From Brucella tritici (GTDB taxonomy: Bacteria; Pseudomonadota; Alphaproteobacteria; Rhizobiales; Rhizobiaceae), in the NCBI RefSeq assembly GCF_008932295.1, contig NZ_WBWA01000010.1, positions 1 through 64,000 of the forward strand: a DNA stretch of 64,000 nt, given 5' to 3'. Below the pieces are notes generated by a model, which ran no database searches, had not been told where the DNA came from, and was given only the letters and a program-made list of their open reading frames with translations. Position 1 is the first letter of the stretch. Every line of letters starts with the position of its first letter. The position numbers and the translations under genes were made by a program. This document shows, one piece after another, positions 31,812 to 41,454 of the stretch.

Positions 31812-32642
31812 TCAATTCACCTTGGAAAAACGGGTGGCTTCGATCTTGAGTGTGCCGATCTGCGTCCCGATTCGGGCGACGACGGGCGCATAGATGCCCG
31901 AATTGCCAAGCGATGCGAAGGAAATCGTCATCCGGCTGCGATTGCTCAGATAATCGATAGCCTTCTTGCCCTTCTGATATCCAGAAATCGGAACGAACTT
32001 TGCAGAGCAGATGACCGATTCGCCGGTGAAGCCATCGGTCGTAAACGATTCGGTGCCGTTGAAGGAAAGCTTGATCTCCGCACGGGTCTGCCCGTCAAAC
32101 ACGCTCAGCGAACGGTCGCAGACTGCCCGACCGTTCTTGGCGGGAATCATCAACGCGCTCAGCGGGTCGCTGACATTGAGCAGGTCCTGCGGCGATGTCT
32201 CCACCCATGGATCGCGCTTCTTCACCGGAGGCTGGTTTTCTGCCGAAACGACATTGCCATTGGCGAAGCGGATCGTGGTGCTCTTGTTCTTGCGACCATG
32301 CTTGTAAGCGAGATCGAAGCTCTTCGGCACGACCTTGCCGCTGACGGCGCTGCCGGTCACGTGCACGGTGCCGTCCGTATCATCGAACACCCGCGCCAGG
32401 CCGGAAGTCAGAAAACGGCCATTGAGGTTGTAATTGGCGCCGTTGACCGTGGTTTCTATGGCCGACCGCGCAATCGAAAGCCCGAAAATGGAAATATCGT
32501 ATTCGGTTCGATAAAGATCGTTGGCCCTGGCCGGTCCGCCTGCAATCATTGATCCCGCAACGATCAGGCCGGCAAAGGCCAACACACCACCATGCGCCAG
32601 CCGGTGCCAGACGGGCTTCAACTTATGCGACGGTTCGATCAT
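31812..32642 (-). CDS. DUF3108-domain exported protein
   Basis: A 276-residue protein from ATG 32642 with AAGGA at eight bases. After a basic start it has one hydrophobic signal or anchor (about 18-37, ending GGPARA-ND). The mature domain (YDISIFGLSIARSAIETTVNG, SFDLAYKHGRKNKSTTIRF, NVSDPLSALMIPA and GKKAIDYLSNRSRMTISF-like segments) fits DUF3108, found in alphaproteobacterial periplasmic proteins of unknown role. It converges on the MerR gene and is preceded by a RIME-like repeat. Confidence 0.82.
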   Translation of the reverse strand: MIEPSHKLKPVWHRLAHGGVLAFAGLIVAGSMIAGGPARANDLYRTEYDISIFGLSIARSAIETTVNGANYNLNGRFLTSGLARVFDDTDGTVHVTGSAVSGKVVPKSFDLAYKHGRKNKSTTIRFANGNVVSAENQPPVKKRDPWVETSPQDLLNVSDPLSALMIPAKNGRAVCDRSLSVFDGQTRAEIKLSFNGTESFTTDGFTGESVICSAKFVPISGYQKGKKAIDYLSNRSRMTISFASLGNSGIYAPVVARIGTQIGTLKIEATRFSKVN

Positions 32643-32659
32643 GCGCGCATTCCTTCCGC

Positions 32660-32731
32660 TAGAACACATCTCGGAAAACTGGAACGGGTTTTCCGATAAA
32701 GACATGCGTAAAGACAAAAACTCAAAACAAA
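32660..32731. repeat. RIME-like intergenic repeat
   Basis: CTAGAACACATCTCGGAAAAC...GGGTTTTCCGATAAAGACATGCGTAAAGACAAAAA has the inverted core CGGAAAAC / GTTTTCCG and the ACATGCGTAAA tail shared with the copy at 4485. Confidence 0.65.
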
Positions 32732-32953
32732 TCCGCTTTATCCTGTTGCGCGGCCTGTTCCTCGTCGGGTGCCCCGTGATGGTTTCGAACCGAAGGTTTT
32801 CAACCACATTGGAACGCCACAAAGTTGCGTGGGATTCTTCGATACAGTATCTGTGCATCAGGCAAAACCGGCGAAGTTATGATCGCAAGCTTTCGTGAAG
32901 GCCATGCGAAAGCCGGAAAACCGCGTCTTTGCGCGATGGATACGGAATCTCAC

Positions 32954-32982
32954 TTGACTGCAACGGCTGCTGTCACTATAGA
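32954..32982 (+). promoter_or_regulatory. rpmB: Sigma-70-type promoter of rpmB
   Basis: TTGACT (32954-32959), a 17-base spacer and TATAGA (32977-32982) form a near-consensus housekeeping promoter. Transcription would start near 32989, leaving a leader of about 118 bases before rpmB. Confidence 0.8.
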
Positions 32983-33106
32983 AACGCGACTTTCCCAATA
33001 GGCCGCCTGTCCGAGATCGCGCGCCAGCAGCATCAAACTGCGTTGATTGCTTGAATTCGGACATTCGGGTCGGGGCCTGAAGAACGTAATTGAAGGTGAG
33101 ACCAAA

Positions 33107-33406
33107 ATGTCCCGCGCTTGTGAATTGACCGGCAAGTCGGTCCAGTACGGCAACAATGTCAGCCACGCGAACAACAAGACGCGTCGCCGCTTTCTGCCGA
33201 ACCTCTGCAATGTTACGCTGATGTCCGAAACGCTCGGCCAGAGCTATCGCCTGCGCGTTTCCGCCAACGCTCTGCGTTCGGTTGAACATCGCGGTGGTCT
33301 TGATGCATTCCTCGTCAAGTCTGACGACAAGGAACTGTCGCAGCGCGCTCGCCTGCTGAAGCGTCAGATCGCAAAGAAGCAGGCTGAAGCAGCAGTCGCT
33401 GCCTAA
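33107..33406 (+). CDS. rpmB: 50S ribosomal protein L28
   Basis: L28 is a small large-subunit protein. From ATG 33107 it has 99 residues, starting [20 protein letters not shown] with the typical [15 protein letters not shown] and [20 protein letters not shown]. The Lys/Ala-rich tail is common in alphaproteobacteria. It has its own promoter and terminator and is monocistronic. Confidence 0.97.
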   Translation: MSRACELTGKSVQYGNNVSHANNKTRRRFLPNLCNVTLMSETLGQSYRLRVSANALRSVEHRGGLDAFLVKSDDKELSQRARLLKRQIAKKQAEAAVAA

Positions 33407-33427
33407 GCTTCCGGCCAAAAATTTCGA

Positions 33428-33458
33428 CAAAAAAGGCCGGCTTCTGTCGGCCTTTTTT
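33428..33458 (+). terminator. Terminator of rpmB
   Basis: AAAAAAGGCCG and CGGCCTTTTTT form a stem with a short loop and a T run, 22 bases after the stop. Confidence 0.9.
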
Positions 33459-33485
33459 GCTGGTTCCATCACCCAGGATAAAAAA

Positions 33486-34136
33486 ATGTCAATCGAGACA
33501 CCTTCTTATTCCCGGCTTGCGCCTGCGATACTGGCTATGTGCGTGGCAGTTGCCGCGTCGAACATACTTGTCCAGTATCCCTTCCAGCATTTCGGCCTCG
33601 GTGAAGTGCTGACCTACGGCGCCTTTACCTACCCCATCGCCTTTCTGGTCAATGACCTGACGAATCGCCGCTTCGGCCCTGCTGCCGCGCGCAAGGTCGT
33701 CTATGCCGGTTTCGTGCTTGGCGTCCTTATGTCGATCTGGCTCGCGACCCCGCGTATCGCCATTGCCTCCGGTTCCGCCTTCCTTCTGGCACAGTTGATG
33801 GACATCACCGTTTTCGACCGCCTGCGTCGCAAGACCTGGTGGAAGGCTCCTTTTGCGGCTGCCATGTTCGGCTCTGTGCTCGATACGATCCTGTTCTTCT
33901 CGATTGCCTTCGCAGCCAGTTTTGCCTGGATCGATAAGCTGACCGGCATGCCCGATTCGTCCCTTGCCGAACCGGCATCCTTCCTCGGCCTCGGCGTTCC
34001 GCTCTGGGCGTCGCTGGCTTTCGGCGACTTCTTCGTGAAGGTCATCATGGGAACGCTGATGCTGATCCCCTATGGCGCAATCCTCGCTGTCTTCGCTCCG
34101 ACGCTTTACGCGCCAAACCGGACAAACGCTGGCTGA
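33486..34136 (+). CDS. Queuosine-precursor transporter of the YhhQ/VUT family
   Basis: A 216-residue membrane protein with about six helices. NILVQYPFQ, GAFTYPIAFLVNDLTNRRFGP and the C-terminal PLWASLAFGDFFVKVIMGTLMLIPYG are characteristic of the vitamin-uptake-like YhhQ family. E. coli YhhQ imports preQ0/preQ1 for queuosine synthesis. No preQ1 riboswitch can fit in the short gap after the rpmB terminator, so regulation of that kind is not seen. Confidence 0.88.
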   Translation: MSIETPSYSRLAPAILAMCVAVAASNILVQYPFQHFGLGEVLTYGAFTYPIAFLVNDLTNRRFGPAAARKVVYAGFVLGVLMSIWLATPRIAIASGSAFLLAQLMDITVFDRLRRKTWWKAPFAAAMFGSVLDTILFFSIAFAASFAWIDKLTGMPDSSLAEPASFLGLGVPLWASLAFGDFFVKVIMGTLMLIPYGAILAVFAPTLYAPNRTNAG

Positions 34137-34220
34137 TATTCTCGAGGATTCACGATCCGTTGAACGCAACGAAAACCGGTTTTCCTCAATAAATATCCCC
34201 TGTATGAACCGCTCTCCGAC

Positions 34221-34250
34221 AGACCACAGGTTTTTCCTGCGGTCTTTCTT
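34221..34250 (+). terminator. Terminator after the YhhQ-type gene
   Basis: AGACCACAGG-TTTTT-CCTGCGGTCT, with one mismatch, is followed by TTCTTTAT. Confidence 0.75.
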
Positions 34251-34284
34251 TATCGGAACGGATTTCTATATTACGTGTAGAAAG

Positions 34285-34312
34285 CAAAAAACGCCTGAAA
34301 TTATTCAGGCGT
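34285..34312 (-). terminator. Minus-strand terminator without an obvious gene
   Basis: ACGCCTGAA and TTCAGGCGT form a nine-base perfect stem with an ATTA/TAAT loop. On the minus strand it is followed directly by TTTTTTGC, the form of a strong intrinsic terminator. The coding gene to its right is on the plus strand, so no known transcript ends here. Confidence 0.55.
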
Positions 34313-34365
34313 CGGCTTTCCTCTTTCGGTTTGACTATATTTATATTTAGGTAAGGATTGATTAG

Positions 34366-35106
34366 ATGTCCTTGAATAAGGAAAAACTTCCACTCGTCAT
34401 TATTACCGGCGCAAGCTCGGGCATTGGCCTTGCCGCTGCAAAAATGTTTGCCCATCGCGGTCATCCATTGCTGCTTCTGGCGCGCCGACTGGACGCGATG
34501 GAAAAGCTCAACCTGCCGAACACGCTCTGCAAATCGGTTGACGTTACCGACCGCAAGGCACTTTTGGCCGCCGTTCAGGAAGCGGAAGCAAAGTTTGGTC
34601 CCGCCGACGCTATCGTCAACAATGCCGGCGTGATGTTGCTTGGCGAAGTAACCCGACAGGACCCGGATGAGTGGGACCGGATGCTGGAAGTAAACGTCAA
34701 AGGATTGCTCAACGGCGTTCACGCCGTGGCTGGCGGGATGGTCGCGCGCAAGCACGGAACCATCATCAACATCAGCTCGGTGGCTGGCCGCAAGACCTTC
34801 GCCAATCATGTTGCCTATGTCGGCACCAAGTTCGCCGTGCATGGTATGTCGGAAAATCTGCGCGAGGAACTTTCGCCGCACAATGTCCGTGTCGTGACGA
34901 TTGCGCCCGGTGCCGTGGAAACCGAACTTCTGAGCCATACCAGCGACGCCGGTATCAAGGCCGGTTACGAAGAATGGAAAAAGGAAATGGGCGCGCCTGT
35001 GCTTTCGGCCGACGATGTGGCTCGCGCCATTCTCTATGCCTATGAGCAGCCACAGGGCGTCTGCATACGCGAAATCGTTCTGGCTGCAACCAAACAGCAG
35101 GCATGA
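34366..35106 (+). CDS. Short-chain dehydrogenase/reductase
   Basis: A 246-residue SDR with the cofactor motif TGASSGIG at about residues 14-21, NNAGVMLLGE, the catalytic Ser in INISSVAGRKTF and the YVGTK catalytic Tyr/Lys pair. The LARR after the second strand favours NADPH. It resembles the YdfG/serine dehydrogenase-like group, with no certain substrate. It is flanked by terminators on both sides and so is transcribed alone. Confidence 0.9.
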   Translation: MSLNKEKLPLVIITGASSGIGLAAAKMFAHRGHPLLLLARRLDAMEKLNLPNTLCKSVDVTDRKALLAAVQEAEAKFGPADAIVNNAGVMLLGEVTRQDPDEWDRMLEVNVKGLLNGVHAVAGGMVARKHGTIINISSVAGRKTFANHVAYVGTKFAVHGMSENLREELSPHNVRVVTIAPGAVETELLSHTSDAGIKAGYEEWKKEMGAPVLSADDVARAILYAYEQPQGVCIREIVLAATKQQA

Positions 35107-35136
35107 AAAAAGGGCGCTTCAGGCGCCCTTTTCTTT
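35105..35136. terminator. Bidirectional terminator between the SDR and cobT
   Basis: AAAAAAGGGCGC-TTCA-GGCGCCCTTTTCTTT is placed between two convergent genes. Confidence 0.85.
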
Positions 35137-35146
35137 GACCGATATT

Positions 35147-37060
35147 CTATCGCCGACCGGCGCGCCGTCTGCCCTTGCCCGATGCCGCAGCACCCTGCTC
35201 CTCGAACAGCGATGCAAGCTGCTCCGTCATGGCGCCAGCCAGCTCTTCCGCGTCGACGATGGTGACGGCACGCTGATAATAGCGCGTGACATCATGGCCG
35301 ATGCCGATTGCAATCAGTTCCACCGGAGAGCGCGTTTCGATTTCCTCGATCACGGCGCGCAGGTGACGCTCGAGATAGTTGCCGGGATTGACGGAAAGCG
35401 TCGAGTCGTCGACGGGCGCGCCATCCGAAATCATCATCAGGATCTTGCGCTGTTCAGGACGCGCCAGCAGCCGCTGATGCGCCCAGATCAGTGCTTCACC
35501 GTCGATGTTTTCCTTGAGCAGGCCTTCGCGCATCATCAGGCCGAGATTGCGCCGTGAACGGCGCCATGGCGCATCGGCGCTCTTGTAGACGATATGGCGC
35601 AGATCATTGAGGCGACCCGGATTGGCAGGCTTGCCACGTCCAAGCCACGCTTCGCGTGACTGGCCGCCCTTCCACGCCTTGGTGGTGAAGCCCAGAATTT
35701 CCACCTTCACGCCGCAACGCTCCAGCGTGCGGGCGAGAATATCCGCGCAGGTCGCAGCAACCGTGATCGGGCGACCGCGCATGGACCCGGAATTGTCCAG
35801 CACCAGCGTCACGACCGTATCGCGGAAATCCGTATCGCGCTCCTGCTTGTAGGAAAGCGGCTGCGTCGGATCGATGACGATGCGCACCAGACGGGCCGAA
35901 TCGAGATAGCCCTCTTCCAGATCGAAATCCCAGGAGCGATTCTGCTGCGCCATCAGGCGGCGCTGCAGGCGGTTAGCCAATCGCCCGACAACACCCTGCA
36001 GATTGGCAAGCTGCTTGTCGAGGAAGCCGCGCAGACGATCGAGTTCCGCCTCGTCGCAAAGATCGGTTGCCTCGACCTCCTCGTCGAACTCGCGCGTGAA
36101 GACCTTGTAGTCGACATGCTCGGCAAAATTGGCGAAAGGCTGGTTCGGACGGCGCGTATCTCCCGGTGTTTCCGCGTCGATATCATCGCTGTCGTCCATG
36201 TCGTCGGCAGAAGCATCGGCGGCATCCATTTCGCCCTGCTCGCCTTCATCGCTCGAACTGTCGGATTCCTCGCTTTCAGCGGAATCGGAACCTTCCTGAC
36301 TCTCGTCGCCGCCTTCCTCGTTCTCGTCGGAATCAGGCGTCTGCTCGTCGTTCTGCTCTTCCTCGTCGCTCGGTTCTTCCTGCGAGAGCTCTTCCGCCAT
36401 ATCCATGGAGGCGAGCATGTCACGCACCGTGCGCGCAAAAGCCTGCTGGTCTTCAAGATCGTCGCCAAGCCGCGCAATATCGGCGGCAGCCTTCTGCTCG
36501 ATCCAATCGCGCCACAGTTCCAGCACCTGTCCGGCTTCCGCAGGTGCGGCCCGTCCGGTCAGCTTTTCACGCAGCAGAAGCGACACGGCTTCCTCAAGCG
36601 GCGCGTCTTCCTTGGCGGTGACGGCAGAGAAATTGGCTTTCGAATATTTATCCGCAAGCATGGTGGAAAGATTATCCGCCATGCCTGACATGGCGCGGGC
36701 GCCGATGGCTTCCACGCGCGCCTGCTCTACAGCGTCGTAAATAGCACGCGCCTGCTTTCCTTCCGGGGCAAGTGCCGCGTGAATGCGCGGATTGTGACGC
36801 GCCTGACGGAGCGCCATGGAATCACCGAGGCCGCGCGTGACGGCGATATCGTGCGCAGTCGGGCGCTTCGGCAGATCGGGAAGACGGGCGCGATTGGCGC
36901 TCAAGGCCGGGCGGTCATTGGTGAACGCCACTTCCAGCTCGTGCTCGCCGGAAATGGCGCGGACGCAAGCCGTTAGAGCGCGCTTGAACGGTTCGGAATC
37001 CACCGGTCCCGGTTTACGCTCGCGCGAATTATCGCCTATTCCTGACTTCTGGCCCGACAT
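35147..37060 (-). CDS. cobT: Aerobic cobaltochelatase subunit CobT
   Basis: CobT forms, with CobS, the ATPase chaperone ring that helps CobN insert cobalt into hydrogenobyrinate a,c-diamide in aerobic cobalamin synthesis. The 637-residue protein has the N-terminal CobT domain (about 20-210), a very acidic Glu/Asp/Ser linker (about 210-300) and a C-terminal von Willebrand A domain with the MIDAS motif [13 protein letters not shown] near residue 420. It lies 103 bases downstream of cobS on the same strand. CobN is not in the window. Confidence 0.96.
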   Translation of the reverse strand: MSGQKSGIGDNSRERKPGPVDSEPFKRALTACVRAISGEHELEVAFTNDRPALSANRARLPDLPKRPTAHDIAVTRGLGDSMALRQARHNPRIHAALAPEGKQARAIYDAVEQARVEAIGARAMSGMADNLSTMLADKYSKANFSAVTAKEDAPLEEAVSLLLREKLTGRAAPAEAGQVLELWRDWIEQKAAADIARLGDDLEDQQAFARTVRDMLASMDMAEELSQEEPSDEEEQNDEQTPDSDENEEGGDESQEGSDSAESEESDSSSDEGEQGEMDAADASADDMDDSDDIDAETPGDTRRPNQPFANFAEHVDYKVFTREFDEEVEATDLCDEAELDRLRGFLDKQLANLQGVVGRLANRLQRRLMAQQNRSWDFDLEEGYLDSARLVRIVIDPTQPLSYKQERDTDFRDTVVTLVLDNSGSMRGRPITVAATCADILARTLERCGVKVEILGFTTKAWKGGQSREAWLGRGKPANPGRLNDLRHIVYKSADAPWRRSRRNLGLMMREGLLKENIDGEALIWAHQRLLARPEQRKILMMISDGAPVDDSTLSVNPGNYLERHLRAVIEEIETRSPVELIAIGIGHDVTRYYQRAVTIVDAEELAGAMTEQLASLFEEQGAAASGKGRRRAGRR

Positions 37061-37163
37061 ATGCCTATCCTGACTTCGCTTTCAAGCAAGGGCGAAGCTC
37101 ATCACCCCCGCATCAGACAGTGCGCTGCCGCCGGATATGATCAGGCGGCAGGCTTCTTCCGCA

Positions 37164-38201
<1,038 letters not shown>

Positions 38202-38379
38202 CTACCGACCGGCAACTTTCACCCGTGGGCATGTTTTTCCGGCGAGCCGGACGGTATGCCCCTTCCGTAATTCGTTGCGGGCATCCGTGCTTGCGCCCGC
38301 GCAATTGCGCGGCAGAAGAATGTCCGTCGGAGTTGTCGGCGACAACTCCCATAGTCAGCCTGTCAGGCCCAAACAGGCT

Positions 38380-39009
38380 TTAGCAAAAACCTGCCTGCTT
38401 GAGCAATTGATAAGCCTGAATAACATCGCGAAATCTTTCTTCCGATCCGCGATCACCACCATTTGCATCCGGATGGTGCTGCTTTACCAGCTCTTTATAA
38501 CGCGCCTTGATCTTATCGCCAGTCGAATTTGGTTCAAGACCGAGCGTCGCCAGCGCCTTTATTTCCAGCGTGCGCGGCTTGCGCTGCGCTTTCTGGCCCG
38601 GCGCATGTCCCTTGGCTTCCTTGAAAAGGTTGAAGGGATCGCGGATGCGATTGTGATAGGAGGCCGAGCCGGAACGCATCTTCGCCACATCCGGCGACGT
38701 GCGCGGCTTGGCGGTAGAGTTCGCCGTCGTCGACCAGGTCGGGCGATGACCCGTGATCGCATCCTTCTGGAATTTCGCGATGTCGCCATCTGAAAGACCA
38801 GAGAAGTAATTGAAATTCTTGTTATATTCCCGCACGTGATCAACACAGAAGCGGAAATATTCGCCTTCGCGCATGCGTCCGACAGGCGCGCGGTGCGTGC
38901 CTGGCTTGTCACATCCGTCCCATTGGCAGCAAGGCCCCGAAGCCTTCGCTTCTGCAGTCTTCTTGGGCTTGATGCGGATACTGTCGAAAAATTTTGAGTT
39001 CGTTGTCAT
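38380..39009 (-). CDS. J-domain protein with N-terminal cysteine cluster
   Basis: A 209-residue protein. Residues 140-205 form a J domain, with KARYKELVKQHHPDANGGD containing the HPD motif that stimulates Hsp70 ATPase. The N-terminal part has CCQWDGCDKPGTHRAP and YFRFCVDHVREYNK, a Cys/His arrangement that could bind zinc. The DnaK client specificity is unknown. It lies 226 bases upstream of cobS and is divergent from the BolA gene. Confidence 0.9.
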   Translation of the reverse strand: MTTNSKFFDSIRIKPKKTAEAKASGPCCQWDGCDKPGTHRAPVGRMREGEYFRFCVDHVREYNKNFNYFSGLSDGDIAKFQKDAITGHRPTWSTTANSTAKPRTSPDVAKMRSGSASYHNRIRDPFNLFKEAKGHAPGQKAQRKPRTLEIKALATLGLEPNSTGDKIKARYKELVKQHHPDANGGDRGSEERFRDVIQAYQLLKQAGFC

Positions 39010-39195
39010 CGAATCGAATTATGCGGATTATGAGTTGCTGAACAAGAATTGACATTTCGTCCGGTCTGGCTTTTGGCCATTTTAACTGGGCGAAATTTTG
39101 AAGCAGGTTGCTTTCCTGTGCGGATTTGCCCCACCTTTTGCTGCCGAAGCAACGTTATATGAGGCACAGCGTCTATATGGGGAGAAGTGGTCCAA

Positions 39196-39510
39196 ATGTC
39201 CATTCACAATAGCAAACAAAGCGCGATGGAAGCGAAACTGACCACGGCTTTCGCTCCCGAACGGCTTGAAATCATCAATGAAAGCCATCTCCACGCCGGA
39301 CATCACCACGAGGAGCGCGGTCACGATGAAGTTTATGACGGCACCGGCGAAACCCATTTCCGCATCCGCATCATTGCCGACGCCTTTGCCAAAATGAGTC
39401 GCATCGAGCGCCACCGCGCCATCAATGCACTTTTGAAGGAAGAACTCGATAGCGGCGTGCACGCGCTGGCGCTTGAGCCTTCCGCCCCCGGTGAGGCAAC
39501 GCGGCGCTGA
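39196..39510 (+). CDS. BolA-family protein
   Basis: A 104-residue protein with the BolA fold: ERLEIINESHLHAGH, ETHFRIRIIADAFAKMSRIERHRAINALLKEEL (key part FRIRIIADAF) and GVHALALEPSAPG. BolA proteins pair with monothiol glutaredoxins in iron-sulfur handling or act as morphology regulators. I prefer ATG 39196; a GTG three codons earlier also lies in frame. It is divergent from the J-domain gene and followed by a terminator. Confidence 0.88.
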   Translation: MSIHNSKQSAMEAKLTTAFAPERLEIINESHLHAGHHHEERGHDEVYDGTGETHFRIRIIADAFAKMSRIERHRAINALLKEELDSGVHALALEPSAPGEATRR

Positions 39511-40026
39511 AACAGATCGAAGACATAATCCGCAAACAAGCAAGGCGCCCTTTCGGGCGCCTTGCTATATGGAGCAGACAGATCGAACTTTGCGGAGAAA
39601 AGAAATCCAGGATAAAATCTAGTGCAAGTACGAATAGACCAAGATCGTATATCTCTTATTATAAAGCACTTCGAACGCGAAATTCTCCGTAGTTTTCGTA
39701 TCAGAACATAAACCATCTATAACAGGAAATATACGCCTATATAGACTTAACGATTCAATATATGCTCATGAGAGCTCATATTTTGAATAATATCAACTTA
39801 AATATTCAAAATAACCATTGGTTGTATTTTATCTATATTAGAAGTAATTGATATGAAGATCTATAATTCTATTATGAATACTTCATATTGTGTATTAGAA
39901 AAATGTATAAAATTAGAAATCACAAAGCCACTCGGGCGACAGCTTTCGTAAGAAAAATGCCTGCTATCCCAAGATAAAATGTTCAAAAACAGAGTGTTAG
40001 GTGGAAGCGCGCTCCCGCGAAACCTG
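39511..40026. other. AT-rich gene-free stretch
   Basis: About 516 bases between the BolA stop and the CorC/HlyC stop. After the BolA terminator (39542-39562) the sequence from about 39600 to 39980 is strikingly AT-rich and contains no frame with coding character. Two perfect inverted repeats are visible: ATTTTGAATA / TATTCAAAAT at 39779-39812 and ATATGAAG / CTTCATAT at 39851-39888. It may be a remnant of transferred DNA or hold a non-coding RNA. Confidence 0.6.
39542..39562 (+). terminator. Terminator of the BolA gene
   Basis: AAGGCGCCC-TTTC-GGGCGCCTT, a stem of nine pairs, begins 32 bases after the stop; the T tract is short. Confidence 0.7.
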
Positions 40027-41334
40027 TTAGCGCGGTAGTGCCGCAACGATGGGTGTCGGCTTTCCATCGGCATCAAGCGGCACGATGCGCAACCGTATCA
40101 GGCGGTTCTTTTCCTTCTTCAGGACGGAAAAGCGTTTCCCGTAAAAGGTGAAGGCCTGCTTCACTTCGGGAATCGTCTGGGTCTCATGAATGACGAGACC
40201 TGCAATCGTTGTCGCTTCCTCATCGGGCAAGGACCAGTCGAGCGCGCGGTTGATGTCGCGAATCGGCAGCGAGCCGTCGACAATCACCGAACCGTCCGGT
40301 TGCAGGCGAACGCCCTGCATGTCGATATCGTGCTCGTCGGCAATATCGCCGACGATTTCTTCCAGAATATCCTCAAGCGTCACCAGTCCCTGCACATCGC
40401 CATATTCGTCGACGACGATGGCGATATGCGCCTTGCGGCGAAGAAAGGCGTCAAGCTGGTCCTGCAATGTCGTCGTGTCGGGCACGAACCACGGCTTGCG
40501 CGCAACCTTCATGATGTCGATGCGTTTGAAATCATTGTCGACGTCGTAAAGCGCGCGCAACAGGTCCTTGGTGTGAATGATGCCGACAATATTGTCGATA
40601 TCGTCGCGCCAGAGCGGCATGCGCGTGTGCGGGCTGGCCAGAATATCGCGCACGATCTCATCCGCCGGAGCATCGGCATTGACGGTGCCCATCGATGTCC
40701 GGTGCACCATCACGTCGCTGACTTCCAGTTCCTTGAGGTCGAGCAATCCGCCCAACTGGTCGCGATCTTCCTTGATGAGCGACTTGTCGCGATGCAGTAC
40801 CTCGACCGCGCCGCGCAACTCTTCCTGCGGGCTCAGCATGGAACGACCGGCTGCAAGATTGATACCGCAGACCTTGAGGATCACACGCACGATCCAGTTC
40901 ACGGCAGCGGAAACCGGCCCAAGGATCAACACCACCAGCGACACGCTGCGCGCGACGGCCAGCGAAAACCGGTCCGGTCCCGAAATCGCCCATGACTTCG
41001 GCAGCACCTCCGCGAAAATAACGAGAATGACCGTCATTGCCAGCGTCGCATAGGCGACGCCTGCATCGCCGAACAGGTTCAGGAAAATGCTGGTGGCAAT
41101 CGAGGACGCCAGAATATTGGCGAGGTTGTTGCCGATCAAAAGCACGCCGATCAGCCGGTCGCGCCTTCCAATCAGACGCTGGACGACGCCTGCACGCTCC
41201 TCGCCATTGTGCTCGAGCGTGAGCATACGGGCACGCGACGCTGCCGTCAGCGCCGTTTCAGAACCCGAAAAGAAACCGGAAAGAATGACACAGAGCAGGA
41301 TGATGCCGCACATAACCCAAAGCTCGAAAGTCAT
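40027..41334 (-). CDS. CorC/HlyC-family membrane protein with CBS domains (CNNM type)
   Basis: A 435-residue protein with an N-terminal DUF21/CNNM membrane domain (about 1-190, SGFFSGSETALTAASRARM and IFAEVLPKSWA), two CBS domains (about 205-335, TRMPLWRDD, HIAIVVDEYGDVQGLVTLEDILEEIVGDI; key part VVDEYGDVQGLVTLEDI) and the C-terminal CorC_HlyC domain. Homologues are implicated in magnesium or cobalt efflux and were once called hemolysins. It lies downstream of aroK-aroB on the same strand, separated from them by a palindromic repeat. Confidence 0.9.
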   Translation of the reverse strand: MTFELWVMCGIILLCVILSGFFSGSETALTAASRARMLTLEHNGEERAGVVQRLIGRRDRLIGVLLIGNNLANILASSIATSIFLNLFGDAGVAYATLAMTVILVIFAEVLPKSWAISGPDRFSLAVARSVSLVVLILGPVSAAVNWIVRVILKVCGINLAAGRSMLSPQEELRGAVEVLHRDKSLIKEDRDQLGGLLDLKELEVSDVMVHRTSMGTVNADAPADEIVRDILASPHTRMPLWRDDIDNIVGIIHTKDLLRALYDVDNDFKRIDIMKVARKPWFVPDTTTLQDQLDAFLRRKAHIAIVVDEYGDVQGLVTLEDILEEIVGDIADEHDIDMQGVRLQPDGSVIVDGSLPIRDINRALDWSLPDEEATTIAGLVIHETQTIPEVKQAFTFYGKRFSVLKKEKNRLIRLRIVPLDADGKPTPIVAALPR

Positions 41335-41371
41335 TCGCCCTGTCCTCTTTTAGCAGGGCGCTGGGATGCTG

Positions 41372-41454
41372 ACGCATCACGCCCTGAAGTTGCTCAATCG
41401 CCGCACGGGCTTAACCAAGTCTCGATGAGTCAAACTCACCGAGACTTGGTATTA
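41372..41454 (-). repeat. Bru-RS-like palindromic repeat, copy C
   Basis: It begins ACGCATCACGCCCTGAAG on the plus strand. The outer hairpin arms are CCAAGTCTCG and CGAGACTTGG. On the minus strand its first bases TAATACCAAG supply the aroB stop codon, as in copies A and B. Confidence 0.75.

Larger units (their letters stand above)
32643..33106. other. Divergent intergenic region DUF3108 gene / rpmB
   Basis: No gene is supported in these 464 bases. The left part holds the repeat at 32660-32731. The right part holds the strong rpmB promoter at 32954-32982 and an rpmB leader of roughly 118 bases. Confidence 0.6.

Noticed and set aside
33447-33485. A preQ1 riboswitch before the YhhQ-type transporter
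   Set aside because: Only about 28 bases separate the rpmB terminator from the start codon, and no aptamer-like pseudoknot is visible.
39861-40076. A 71-residue minus-strand frame at the end of the CorC/HlyC gene and AT-rich stretch
   Set aside because: It overlaps the 3' end of a certain gene, has no RBS, and its composition changes along its length with the underlying DNA.
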